Source: Parafrankia discariae (lineage in GTDB: Bacteria > Actinomycetota > Actinomycetes > Frankiales > Frankiaceae). From it: DNA of 33,892 bases. A program made the translations under genes and the position numbers. Positions 14,780 to 22,852 of the stretch are shown here, piece after piece; position 1 is the stretch's first letter; each line of letters opens with the position of its first letter. The stretch is taken from contig NZ_KB891148.1 of assembly GCF_000373365.1 (NCBI RefSeq), positions 98,288 to 132,179 on the forward strand, in the 5' to 3' direction. The notes under the pieces were generated by a model. That model made no database searches. It saw nothing but the letters and a program-made list of their open reading frames with translations, and was not told the origin of the DNA.

Positions 14780-16003
14780 TCAGCCCGCCGGGGTCAGCCG
14801 GGGGCCCGGGGTGAAGGTGATCGGCACCGCCTGCGGCGCCCGGTTGAACGTCGAGTGGAAGTCGATGTCCGCGCCGGGCCGGAGGCGGACGTCGACGAGG
14901 CGCGTGACGATCTCCTCGAGGGCGATGCGCAGGTTCATCCGGGCCAGGTTGGAGCCGGCGCAGCGGTGCGGCCCGGCGCCGAACGCGATGTGCCGGTTAC
15001 GTCCACGCTCGAGGTCGAACGTGTCGGCGTCGTCGAACTCGGACTCGTCCCGGTTCGCCGACGCCCAGTAGATGAGCACCCGCTCACCGGCATTGATCTG
15101 ACGCCCGCCGAGCTCGGTGTCGTGCCGGGCCGTGCGGGCGATGCAGATGAACGAGCCGTCGAGGCGCAGCAGTTCCTCCACCGCGTCGGGGATCAGCTCC
15201 GGGTTCTCGCGCAGCCGGGCGAGGATCTCCGGGTGCCGGCAGAACCGGATCATCGACATCCCGAGCACACCGGCCGTCGTCTCCAGGCCGCCGAGGACGA
15301 GGAGCTGGACCGTCCCGACCGCCTCCGCCGGGGTGATCGGCCGGCCCTCGATGTCGGCGGCCATGACGGCGTCGACGACGTCGCCGCGCGGGCCCTCCTC
15401 GCGCCGGCGCGCCATGAGCGCTCCGATCCACGCCGCCAGCTTCCCGTGGCTCTCCCGGGACTCCGCCAGGTGCGACAGCGACGCCAGGGTCGCCCAGTGG
15501 TTGACCATCTCGAGGTCCTCGGCGGGCGCGTGCAGCGCCAGGTCGAAGAACGCGAGCCCGGGCAGCGGGCGGGCGAAGTCCGCCATGAACTCGCACTCAC
15601 CGGCCTCGACGAACCCGTCGATGAGCCGGTTCACGAGCTCCCGGGTCCGCTGCTCCCACTCGGCGACGACGACCGGCCGGAAGTGGGTGTTGATCAGGCG
15701 CTTGAAGGTGCGCTGCAGCGGCGGGTCGATCGTCACCGGCAGGATCTTCATCGGCGTGGGGGTGTGCGGGACGGTGATGCCCAGCTCGGAGCTGAACGTC
15801 TCCCAGTCCTGCGCGACCCGGAGCACGTCCTCGTAGCCGGTCACCACCCAGAAGCCGTCGTACTGGTCGCTGTGCGCCACCGGGCACCGCGACCGGGCCA
15901 GGGTCAGCGCGGGGTGTGGATCGCGGGCGAGCTCAGGCGAGAGGTGGTCGAAATGGTGCTCGACCCACTGCGCATCCAACTGACCGGTAGCCACGTCCGT
16001 CAT
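14780..16003 (-). CDS. Cytochrome P450
   Basis: A 407-aa soluble bacterial P450. Visible: the I-helix oxygen-activation region LLVLGGLETT (about residues 234-243, Gly-Gly rather than Ala-Gly before the acid/Thr), the ExxR motif EELLR (276-280) and the haem-binding loop FGAGPHRCAG with Cys348 as the thiolate ligand. It needs a ferredoxin and reductase, which are not in the window. The substrate is not predictable. The start at 16003 is chosen for the GAGGTG site 8 nt upstream; the frame is open to 16078. A candidate operator lies about 76-93 bp upstream. Confidence 0.93.
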   Translation of the reverse strand: MTDVATGQLDAQWVEHHFDHLSPELARDPHPALTLARSRCPVAHSDQYDGFWVVTGYEDVLRVAQDWETFSSELGITVPHTPTPMKILPVTIDPPLQRTFKRLINTHFRPVVVAEWEQRTRELVNRLIDGFVEAGECEFMADFARPLPGLAFFDLALHAPAEDLEMVNHWATLASLSHLAESRESHGKLAAWIGALMARRREEGPRGDVVDAVMAADIEGRPITPAEAVGTVQLLVLGGLETTAGVLGMSMIRFCRHPEILARLRENPELIPDAVEELLRLDGSFICIARTARHDTELGGRQINAGERVLIYWASANRDESEFDDADTFDLERGRNRHIAFGAGPHRCAGSNLARMNLRIALEEIVTRLVDVRLRPGADIDFHSTFNRAPQAVPITFTPGPRLTPAG

Positions 16004-16078
16004 CTCCACAGCACCTCGCACACGTCCATGCCAACGTGCCCGGTCGGGCAACGGACCGGGTCGCGAGCAGCGTACCAA

Positions 16079-16096
16079 TGAGTGAGTCCTCGCTTA
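16079..16096. promoter_or_regulatory. Candidate TetR-type operator upstream of P450
   Basis: Imperfect dyad TGAGTGAG-TC-CTCGCTTA (6 of 8 positions pair) in the gap between the P450 start and the next gene's stop. Size and style resemble operators of TetR-family repressors. Confidence 0.4.
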
Positions 16097-16100
16097 GCGA

Positions 16101-17222
16101 TTACGCCCCTGGCCTGGACGGGCACTGGCGCGGCTCGGGCTGCTCCGCCGCGGGCAGGACGACGTCGTGGGCGGTGGCGGTCAGCGACAGCCCCGCCCGG
16201 CCCGTCGACGCCTCGACGATGTCGAGGTCCAGCGGCAGCTGGCCGACCGGGATCCTGATCGGGGGCAGCAGGCCGCCCACGGGCACCGGGATCGTGGCGT
16301 TGATGGCCCCGCGCAGCGTCACCTCACTGGGGACGAGCGTGAGCACGTTGTCGCGGACCTCGAAGGTGGTAACGCCCCCGATCTCCTGGGAGCCGAACAA
16401 CCACAGGTCGGTGCGCCCGGAGATCTCCACCCGCCGGCCGCCGTCGACCGGGTTCACCTGCAGGCCGCCGGGCAGCCCGGCCAGGTAGGTGTTGAGGTCG
16501 GCGTAGTCGAGCCGGACGGTCGCCCGGATGTCGTCGACGGGCACCGCGCCGACCGACCCGGAGATCATGTCCCCGAGCGGCACGTGGATGCCGGACAGCC
16601 GCGCCTGCACCGCGGAGATCCGGGGCCCCGGGGTGGGGATCCCCTCGATGGTCACCCCGATCTCCTTGAACTTGCCGAGCAGGATCTGGGTGAGGAAGGG
16701 GAAACCGCCGATGTGCACGTCGCGCACGGTCGGCACGGGAGAACCGCAGTCCAGGCTCTCCGCCACGCTGACCTCGATCTGCTTGGCCATCTGGCCCTCC
16801 GCGACCGAGACCGCGGCCCGGTCACCCACCACCAGCAGCACGAGGCCGACAACCGCCGCGATCAGGGCCCAGAGCCGCCGACGCCGCCGCCGACGGGCCG
16901 GAGCGGGTTCGTAGGCCGTCGTCGGCGGGACCGGCGGTCCTGGCGGGACCGGCGGGACCGGGTGGAACTCCCCGGCGGGGGGCGGCGGCCCGGGCGCGGG
17001 GCCCGGCTGGCCGGCATACGGGCTGGCGGCGGCCACCGCGCCGGCGTGGCGGTACAGGTCCATCGTCGGCCGGTCGCCGCCCGGCGCGGGCCACGCTCCC
17101 GGTTCGGACCGCGGCTCCGGCTCAGGCCACTCCTCCGACACCGGCCGCGCCCACGGTGAGCGGTGGGCGGGGACGTCGCCCTCGGCCGCGTGCTGGTCCG
17201 TCCCGTCGCCGCCGTGGTTCAC
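16101..17222 (-). CDS. LmeA/DUF2993-family membrane-anchored protein
   Basis: A 373-aa protein with a proline-rich cytoplasmic N-terminal region (residues about 30-110), a basic run of Arg (110-116) and one transmembrane helix LWALIAAVVGLVLLVV (about 117-132). The remainder is an extracytoplasmic DUF2993 domain with characteristic FPFLTQILLGKFKEIGV and ALINGT-like beta repeats. LmeA of mycobacteria is a periplasmic phospholipid-binding protein involved in lipomannan maturation; a lipid-binding role in the envelope is a fair inference here. The start is the GTG at 17222, with GGAG about 8 nt upstream. The frame is open to 17399, but that would overlap the solute-binding protein gene. It follows that gene by 34 bp on the same strand. 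Confidence 0.85.
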   Translation of the reverse strand: MNHGGDGTDQHAAEGDVPAHRSPWARPVSEEWPEPEPRSEPGAWPAPGGDRPTMDLYRHAGAVAAASPYAGQPGPAPGPPPPAGEFHPVPPVPPGPPVPPTTAYEPAPARRRRRRRLWALIAAVVGLVLLVVGDRAAVSVAEGQMAKQIEVSVAESLDCGSPVPTVRDVHIGGFPFLTQILLGKFKEIGVTIEGIPTPGPRISAVQARLSGIHVPLGDMISGSVGAVPVDDIRATVRLDYADLNTYLAGLPGGLQVNPVDGGRRVEISGRTDLWLFGSQEIGGVTTFEVRDNVLTLVPSEVTLRGAINATIPVPVGGLLPPIRIPVGQLPLDLDIVEASTGRAGLSLTATAHDVVLPAAEQPEPRQCPSRPGA

Positions 17223-17256
17223 CGGACATCTCCGCTCCGCTCGGCGTCGGCCAGGC

Positions 17257-18486
17257 TCAGAGCCTACTGCCGCAGAAGTCGGGGTCCACCACCTCGAGGC
17301 CCGTGCCCGCCGCGTTGACCCGGACGAAGGCGTAGCACTCGCGCAGACGCCCGAAATCCTCGGCGAAGTCGGTTCTGGTGATGAGGCCGCCAGCGTCATA
17401 GTCCTGCACCGCGCGCAGGCCGTCCATGAAGGATCGCCGGCTCGGGCACGGCCCGGCGTCCTCCAGCCCGCGGACGAGCATGTCCGCGACGACGTAGGCG
17501 CTCAGGGCGAGGGCCTGGTCCGGGTCGACGAGCTGCGGGGCGTACCGGGACACCGCCGCGCGGTAGGCGTCGAGAGCCGGCGAGTTGGCCTGGAACGGCA
17601 GGTAGTTGGCGTAGGAGGTGACCCCCGCGAGGCGGGCGCCGTAGGCCCGCAGCAGCTCCGCGCTGACCTCGCGGCCGGTCAGGATGACCTTGAGCGGTAC
17701 CCCGGCCTCGCGCGCGGCGTCGACGAGCTGCGCGAGCGTCTCGGTGTCCATCGCGGCGACCAGGCTGTCGACGCCGTTGTCCACCATCCACTCGGCGATC
17801 CGGGTGGCGCTCGCCCGCCCCGGCTGGTACTCGGTGACCTGCCCCGCGGGAATCTCGACACCGGCGGCGCGCAGGCTCACGATCAGCTGGTCGGCGAACT
17901 GCATCGAGGTGCTCCCGCCGGCGTAGTCCCGGACGATCACCGCCCGGGTACCGCCCTGCGCACGGACGTACCGGCCGAACGTGTCAACCGACCGCCCGTC
18001 GGTGAAGACGTAGGAGAACGAGAACATGTTCCGGTACCGGGACCACGCGTCCTCCACCGCGAGGCCGACCACGGGCACCGCCGCATCGGCCAGGTAGGGG
18101 GCCCCACCGGAACTGGCGGTGCTCGTCTCCAGGACTCCGAAGACCCCCTCCCGCTCCACCAGCTGCCGGCTCATGGTCAGGTTCGCCGACGGGTCCGCCT
18201 GGTCGTCGCGCCACACGTAGCTGATCCGGCGCCCGTGCACTCCTCCGGAGGCGTTCGCGAGCCCGAGCCGGGCGTCGATGCCCGCCCGCGCCGCGCCGAA
18301 CGAGCTGGCGAGGCCGCCCGAGTCCGGGTACAGCAGCCCCACCTTGACGACCTCCCGCGCGGTGACACCGGGCGCGACGCAGCCGTCCGCGGCGTCCGTC
18401 GTCGCGTCGCTGCCCGCGCAGCCGACCAGCGACGCGACGGATAATGCGGCCGCCACCGTACACAACACGGATCGAGCGGAGTTCAC
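17257..18486 (-). CDS. ABC transporter substrate-binding lipoprotein, branched-chain amino acid type
   Basis: A 409-aa type I periplasmic-binding protein. The signal peptide ends in the lipobox LVGC (Cys23), so it should be a lipoprotein on the outer face of the membrane. The mature part opens with VKVGLLYPDSGGLASSFG and GIDARLGLANASGGVHGR, typical of the LivJ-like family, and shows the two-lobe pattern through TSYANYLPFQA. Such proteins bind amino acids, short amides, aromatic acids or other small ligands; no permease or ATPase of this system is nearby, so it may be an orphan receptor. GTG at 18486 is the start, with GGAGG 6 nt upstream; an upstream in-frame ATG at 18549 would spoil the signal peptide. 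Confidence 0.88.
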   Translation of the reverse strand: MNSARSVLCTVAAALSVASLVGCAGSDATTDAADGCVAPGVTAREVVKVGLLYPDSGGLASSFGAARAGIDARLGLANASGGVHGRRISYVWRDDQADPSANLTMSRQLVEREGVFGVLETSTASSGGAPYLADAAVPVVGLAVEDAWSRYRNMFSFSYVFTDGRSVDTFGRYVRAQGGTRAVIVRDYAGGSTSMQFADQLIVSLRAAGVEIPAGQVTEYQPGRASATRIAEWMVDNGVDSLVAAMDTETLAQLVDAAREAGVPLKVILTGREVSAELLRAYGARLAGVTSYANYLPFQANSPALDAYRAAVSRYAPQLVDPDQALALSAYVVADMLVRGLEDAGPCPSRRSFMDGLRAVQDYDAGGLITRTDFAEDFGRLRECYAFVRVNAAGTGLEVVDPDFCGSRL

Positions 18487-19377
18487 ACCAGCCTCCAAAC
18501 GATAATCAATGTTCGCCCCACACCGCGGAGAAACAGGCACGACCGCCAAGAGTTTTCAGTATTCGGCCGACTTTCACATATACGGGCGCCCGCCATTGCG
18601 TCGCAAAAGAAGCGTCGCCCTCCTCCGGCCGATGACGGACCGGGCGCGGGGACATCTGCCGCGCGCCCACCGGACCACAATCTCGACCTTTCCTGCACCC
18701 TAACAGGAACCGGAACCGGACGGCATCAATGTGTCCGCCCGACCAGGACGGCAGCTTCAGGACGGCATCAGCCAATCCCGGCAATTGCTGTACAACAAGT
18801 TCCGTATCGGCCGCCTACTGGCCGGAAAAGATCCGCCAGACACCGACCCCGGCACGGCCCGGACGGCCGGGTCGATCCAACGGGGATCGCCCGCCATGGC
18901 AGGAGTCCTCGGGCCACCGCCGGCGGGCGGGGCGGCGGCGCCCGCCAGGCCGGCCGCGCCCGGACGGGCCCACCGGACCCGCCCGGCGCGGAGCCGCCCG
19001 CCGAGCCGCCGGTGACATCACCGGGATAACCGGCCGCGCACTCGTCGGCCGGCCACATTGATTACCGCGGGCAGACCGGCCCGGTATCGGCGCGAAAATC
19101 TTCCCGGCTCCGGATCGACATTTCCGCATACCGGGTCGCGACACAATTGGGAACATCTCGACGAACGGCCGCGGCGAGCAGACCTGTTCCGGAGCGGGTA
19201 GGCCCTTGAACACGGCACGGCGGCCGTACTGCCGCGGAGCGGGTCGGGCGCCTCACCGACAAGACGCCCGACTTCCAGTCAGGTACTCCAGCGCACGGGA
19301 CCCTGAGGCGGGGCGTCCCGTGCGCCACGTCGCGCATGGCGGCGCCGCACGTCGGCGGCGCCAGCGTGGGACGCCGG
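18487..19377. other. Gene-free stretch of about 890 bp
   Basis: It lies between the solute-binding protein and the DUF574 methyltransferase (both on the minus strand). The part at 18490-18620 is clearly AT-richer than the surroundings and should hold the promoter of the solute-binding protein. A plus-strand frame from GTG 18731 reads QLQDGISQSRQLLYNKFRIG, which is somewhat protein-like, but it decays into low-complexity sequence and I do not call it a gene. Hairpins lie at 19243-19272 (8-bp arms) and 19291-19325. Confidence 0.5.
19291..19325 (-). terminator. Hairpin after DUF574 methyltransferase
   Basis: Perfect 11-bp arms (GCGCACGGGAC and complement) around a 13-nt loop, 53 bp past the stop of the minus-strand methyltransferase gene. 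A second hairpin lies at 19243-19272. Confidence 0.65.
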
Positions 19378-20190
19378 CTACGGCTTGCGGCCGACCCCGC
19401 ACGACTCCAGCGGCGCGAGCGGCTCGCCCGGCTCCGGGTCGTGGCGCCAGAACGGCGGGGAGACGATGCCGGGCTCGACGAGCTCGAGGCCGTCGAAGAA
19501 ACGGGTGATCTCGGCGACCGAGCGGTAGCGGTAGCCGTAACCGGTGCTGCTGACCTGGTTCATGTCCTCGACGGTGACGTCCTTGTTCGCGGCCGGCGCG
19601 GTGGTCGTGTCGTCGGAGCCGTCCTCGAGCACCAGGAAGCTGCCCGACGGCAGGGCGCCCACCATGCGCCGGGCGATCGAGTAGGCCTCGTCGAGGTCCG
19701 GGATCAGACCCATGATCGACATGAACATGAGCCCGATCGGCTTGTTGAAGTCCAGCGTCTCGGCCGCGAAGGAGAGAATCCGGTCGGGGTCGCGCGCGTC
19801 GGCGTCGAGGTAGGTCGTGACGCCCTCCGGGGAACTGGTGAGCAGCGCGCGGGCGTGGGTCAGCACCATCGGGTCGTTGTCGACGTAGACGATCCGCGAT
19901 TCCGGCGCGAAGCGCTGCGCGACCTGGTGGGTGTTGTTCTCGACGGGAAGGCCTGTGCCGACGTCGAGGAACTGCCGTACGCCCTCCTCGGCGACCAGGT
20001 GGGTGATGGCGCGCGCCAGGAACGCCCGGGACGCCCGTGCCACGTCGACAATCTGCGGGAAGACCGCGATGGACTCGTCGCCGTGGGCGCGGTCGACGGG
20101 GAAGTTGTCCTTGCCACCGAGGAAGTAGTTCCAGACCCGGGCCGAGTGGGGCCGGGTGGTGTCGAAGGTCGGGGGCGGATAGTTGGTCAC
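19378..20190 (-). CDS. DUF574 SAM-dependent methyltransferase
   Basis: A 270-aa member of the actinobacterial DUF574/Methyltransf_19 family. The N-terminal ARVWNYFLGGKDNFPVDR motif is diagnostic; the SAM-binding loop reads FLDVGTGLPVENNTHQ, followed by IVYVDNDPMVL. These genes are numerous in streptomycetes and Frankia, often near regulatory genes; their substrates are mostly unknown. The GTG at 20190 has GGGAG about 10 nt upstream. It has no same-strand neighbour within 190 bp and is probably a single-gene unit. Confidence 0.92.
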   Translation of the reverse strand: MTNYPPPTFDTTRPHSARVWNYFLGGKDNFPVDRAHGDESIAVFPQIVDVARASRAFLARAITHLVAEEGVRQFLDVGTGLPVENNTHQVAQRFAPESRIVYVDNDPMVLTHARALLTSSPEGVTTYLDADARDPDRILSFAAETLDFNKPIGLMFMSIMGLIPDLDEAYSIARRMVGALPSGSFLVLEDGSDDTTTAPAANKDVTVEDMNQVSSTGYGYRYRSVAEITRFFDGLELVEPGIVSPPFWRHDPEPGEPLAPLESCGVGRKP

Positions 20191-20311
20191 GGCGCGTGAG
20201 CTCCCGTTCGAGGGCCATTTCTGGCGAGGGCCGATGCTGTCTCCGTCGTAATGGCGGAATCGTAGAACCTGTTAGGAAGATCCCACCGACCGGGGAGGGC
20301 GACAACACACC

Positions 20312-20346
20312 GCGAGGGCGCGCCCCCTTCGGGAGCGCGCCCTCGC
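20312..20346 (-). terminator. Strong hairpin after NitT/TauT binding protein
   Basis: Perfect 12-bp arms (GCGAGGGCGCGC and complement) with an 11-nt loop, 43 bp past the stop of the minus-strand binding-protein gene. Confidence 0.8.
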
Positions 20347-20389
20347 TGCCGACTCGAAACGGCGGGATTCCGCTGTCTGCGGGGACCAG

Positions 20390-21550
20390 CTACTTCAGCG
20401 AGACGGACGGGTCGATGAACTCGTCAGTGGTGACATCAGCCGCGGTCAGCCCGGCGGCGGGCGCCGTGCCGGCGGCGGTGAGGACGGGCGTCAGCCGGCC
20501 GATCAGGTCCTGGACCCGCGCGGTGTCGAAGCTCCCGAACACGCCGTCGGCCCCGTTCGCGACCAGCCCGAGCTCACGCTGCTTGCTGTTCCCGTCCTCC
20601 AGCAGGCCGCTCGACAGCTCGTAGCCCCCGGTGTCGAGCTTCGAGGTGACCTCGATCATCAGATCGTTGGCCGGCTTCGGGTCGGCCTGGTAGTCCACCA
20701 TCGCCCGCTGGAACAGCGGCACCAGTGCCTTCAGGCACGCCCGGTTCGCCGCCAGCTTGTCCTTGCGGACGCCGAGCACGTTCGCGTACGCCGGGTACTC
20801 GTCCCCGACGAGGACGTACTTCACCGGCCTGGCCCACTCCTTGACGTCGTGCTCGAGCCGGTACGGCTCGTCGGTGACGAACCCGAGCTGGATGAGCTTG
20901 CCGTCCTCCGCCACGAACCGGCTGATCTCCCCGTCGTACGAGGTGTCGACCTGCGGACGCTGGAGCAGGCCCGCGCCGATGAGGACGTCCAGATAGGGCT
21001 CGTCGCTGGCGAGGACCGTCTTCCCCGACCTGCCGATGTCGGCCAACGTGGTGAAGTCGAGCGACGGGTCACCCCAGAAGAACATCAGCGGCGACTTGGC
21101 GTAGGGGGCGAGGACCGCGACCGACGGATGGTCCGCCGAGTTGCTGATCATCTCGTCCATGTCCAGGTAGCCGAGCAGGATGTCGTCGTCCGTCTCGAAC
21201 AGCGACGACGCCGAGTCGAAGCCCACCGCCGGGCCGCCGGACCGGATCTCGAGGTTCACACCGGTCGCGCCGAGCGGCCCCGTCACCCGGAAGTCGCCCG
21301 CGTCGATCTTCGGATTCGCGCCGAGGAGCTGGTAGGTGGCGCCGTAGTCGACCTCGGGCCACCAGCTCGTCTGCACGACGACGGTGTCCGGGCAGACGCC
21401 CTTGAGCGGGGTGGTGTAACTCGCCCCGGCGGCCGTCCCGCCGGTGACACCGGCGTTCTCGGGCTCGTCCTGGGAGTCGCCGCAGGCGGCCAGGCCGAAG
21501 GCCAGCCCCACGGAACAGACCAGGGCCGCCACCGTACGAAGTCTCGTCAC
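20390..21550 (-). CDS. ABC transporter substrate-binding lipoprotein, NitT/TauT type
   Basis: A 386-aa type II periplasmic-binding protein. The signal peptide ends in the lipobox LAAC (Cys23). The mature sequence has TSWWPEVDYGATYQLLG near the N terminus and TLADIGRSGKTVLASDEPYLD, and it ends in a helical region, in the manner of SsuA/TauA/Thi5-like proteins that bind sulfonates, nitrate, pyrimidines or aromatic acids. The ligand is not predictable. The start is GTG at 21550, with GAGGAG about 10 nt upstream; the frame continues to 21742 but the extension has no signal-like features. A permease gene of the matching family is divergent at 21965. Confidence 0.87.
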   Translation of the reverse strand: MTRLRTVAALVCSVGLAFGLAACGDSQDEPENAGVTGGTAAGASYTTPLKGVCPDTVVVQTSWWPEVDYGATYQLLGANPKIDAGDFRVTGPLGATGVNLEIRSGGPAVGFDSASSLFETDDDILLGYLDMDEMISNSADHPSVAVLAPYAKSPLMFFWGDPSLDFTTLADIGRSGKTVLASDEPYLDVLIGAGLLQRPQVDTSYDGEISRFVAEDGKLIQLGFVTDEPYRLEHDVKEWARPVKYVLVGDEYPAYANVLGVRKDKLAANRACLKALVPLFQRAMVDYQADPKPANDLMIEVTSKLDTGGYELSSGLLEDGNSKQRELGLVANGADGVFGSFDTARVQDLIGRLTPVLTAAGTAPAAGLTAADVTTDEFIDPSVSLK

Positions 21551-21964
21551 GTGTGCTGCTCTCCTCGGCGCAGGAAGGAAGGGAGGTACGCGGGACGCGG
21601 ACCCAGGAGAGGCGAGTCGCCACAGTGACAACCGCGTGCTGTCTCCGTCACCTCCGATATGGGCGATAGCCTCCCACGTCCGACACCTCGGGCAGCAGGC
21701 ACCTCCCGCCGCACGCCGCAGCGCGTCCCGGCCGGAGGACACCGCGGACTCGTGAACAGGTGTCTGCCGGTCCCGGCCGGACGCGCTGTCGCTCGCCCCG
21801 TGGGCCGGCCTCGGTCCGCTGTGCGGCTACGTGGCCGTCCTGCTGGCCCTCGCCGCCCACCGGCTGCGCCACCGCGACACCTAGGATTCGGACGAGGCGC
21901 ACGATCGGGGGCGAATCCCCCCGAACGGGCCTCGCGACCAGACTCTCGACCGAAGGGTTCCTAG
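21551..21964. other. Divergent intergenic region of 414 bp
   Basis: It should contain promoters for both the binding protein (minus) and the permease (plus). It also contains a coding remnant (21756-21884). I do not see clear promoter hexamers. Confidence 0.5.
21756..21884 (+). pseudogene. C-terminal remnant of an ABC-2 type permease
   Basis: A 42-codon plus-strand frame, opened by a stop at 21753 and closed by TAG at 21882, reads DALSLAPWAGLGPLCGYVAV followed by a Leu/Ala-rich helix and a basic RLRHRDT tail. This is the usual last transmembrane helix and basic C-terminal tail of ABC-2 family permeases. No start codon, upstream domains or partner ATPase are present, so it is a deletion remnant. 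Confidence 0.6.
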
Positions 21965-22828
21965 GTGCCAGACGGGGACGACGGCGGGCACACGGCGCCG
22001 GTGGGGCCGGGGGCGGCCCGCCCGCGGCGGGCGGGCGTCCTCGCCGCCCGGGCCGCGCGGACGGTGCTGCCGCCGTTCGCGGTGTTCGCGGCCGTGATCG
22101 GCGTCTGGTACGCCGTCACCTACTGGTTCCTCGCCCCCCGCCGCCGGTTCCTGCTGCCCCCGCCGCACGAGGTCGTCTCCGAGGGCTTCCTGGACCGCCG
22201 CACCGCCGACGAGATCCTCACCGCGCTCGGCGGGACGGCGAAGGTCGCGCTCACCGGCCTCGCGATCGCCGCGGGCCTCGGCATCCTCTCGGCGATCCTC
22301 ATGTCGCAGGCCCGCTGGATCGAGAACTCGTTCTACCCCTGGGCCATCCTCCTGCAGACGATCCCGATCCTGGCCATCGTCCCGCTGATCGGGTTCTGGC
22401 TCGGCTACGGATTCTGGTCCCGGACGGTCGTGTGCGTCGTGATCTCGATGTTCCCGATGATCACCAACACACTGTTCGGCATCCAGTCCGTGGACGCCGG
22501 CCATCACGACCTGTTCACGCTGCGCCGGGTCGGGCGGTGGCGCCGGCTGCTGCGCCTCGAGCTCCCGAGCGCGCTGCCCGCGATCTTCGTCGGCCTGCGT
22601 ATCTCCGCCGGCCTCGCGGTGATCGGCGCGATCGTCGGCGACTTCTTCTTCCGCCGTGGCGACGTCGGGATCGGCGCGCTCATCGACAACTACACCCGCG
22701 ACCTGTCCTCCGGCCCGCTGTTCGCCGCGATCATCGTCTCGGCACTGTTCGGCCTGGTCGTGTTCTGGTTCTTCGGCCTGGCAGCGCGCCTGGTCGTCGG
22801 CCCGTGGCACGACTCCGCGCGTGGCTGA
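21965..22828 (+). CDS. ABC transporter permease, NitT/TauT (SsuC/TauC) type
   Basis: A 287-aa integral membrane protein with about six hydrophobic segments: one after a basic N-terminal tail (about residues 33-55), then LTGLAIAAGLGILSAILM, the ILLQTIPILAIVPLIGFWLG helix pair, VCVVISMFPMITN and later helices. The cytoplasmic EAA-like loop is LRLELPSALPAIFVGLRISAG, the site that contacts the ATPase. Family members import sulfonates, nitrate or pyrimidines together with a binding protein such as the divergent one at 20390-21550. The GTG at 21965 is preceded by AAGGG. It ends 24 bp from the convergent PKS gene. No ATPase gene is in the window. Confidence 0.9.
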   Translation: MPDGDDGGHTAPVGPGAARPRRAGVLAARAARTVLPPFAVFAAVIGVWYAVTYWFLAPRRRFLLPPPHEVVSEGFLDRRTADEILTALGGTAKVALTGLAIAAGLGILSAILMSQARWIENSFYPWAILLQTIPILAIVPLIGFWLGYGFWSRTVVCVVISMFPMITNTLFGIQSVDAGHHDLFTLRRVGRWRRLLRLELPSALPAIFVGLRISAGLAVIGAIVGDFFFRRGDVGIGALIDNYTRDLSSGPLFAAIIVSALFGLVVFWFFGLAARLVVGPWHDSARG

Positions 22829-22852
22829 CACCACCGCGGCGGCATCCGCCAC

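Noticed and set aside
19240-19330. Possible tRNA suggested by stacked hairpins
   Set aside because: No acceptor stem, T-loop or anticodon arm in the right order; two simple hairpins explain it.
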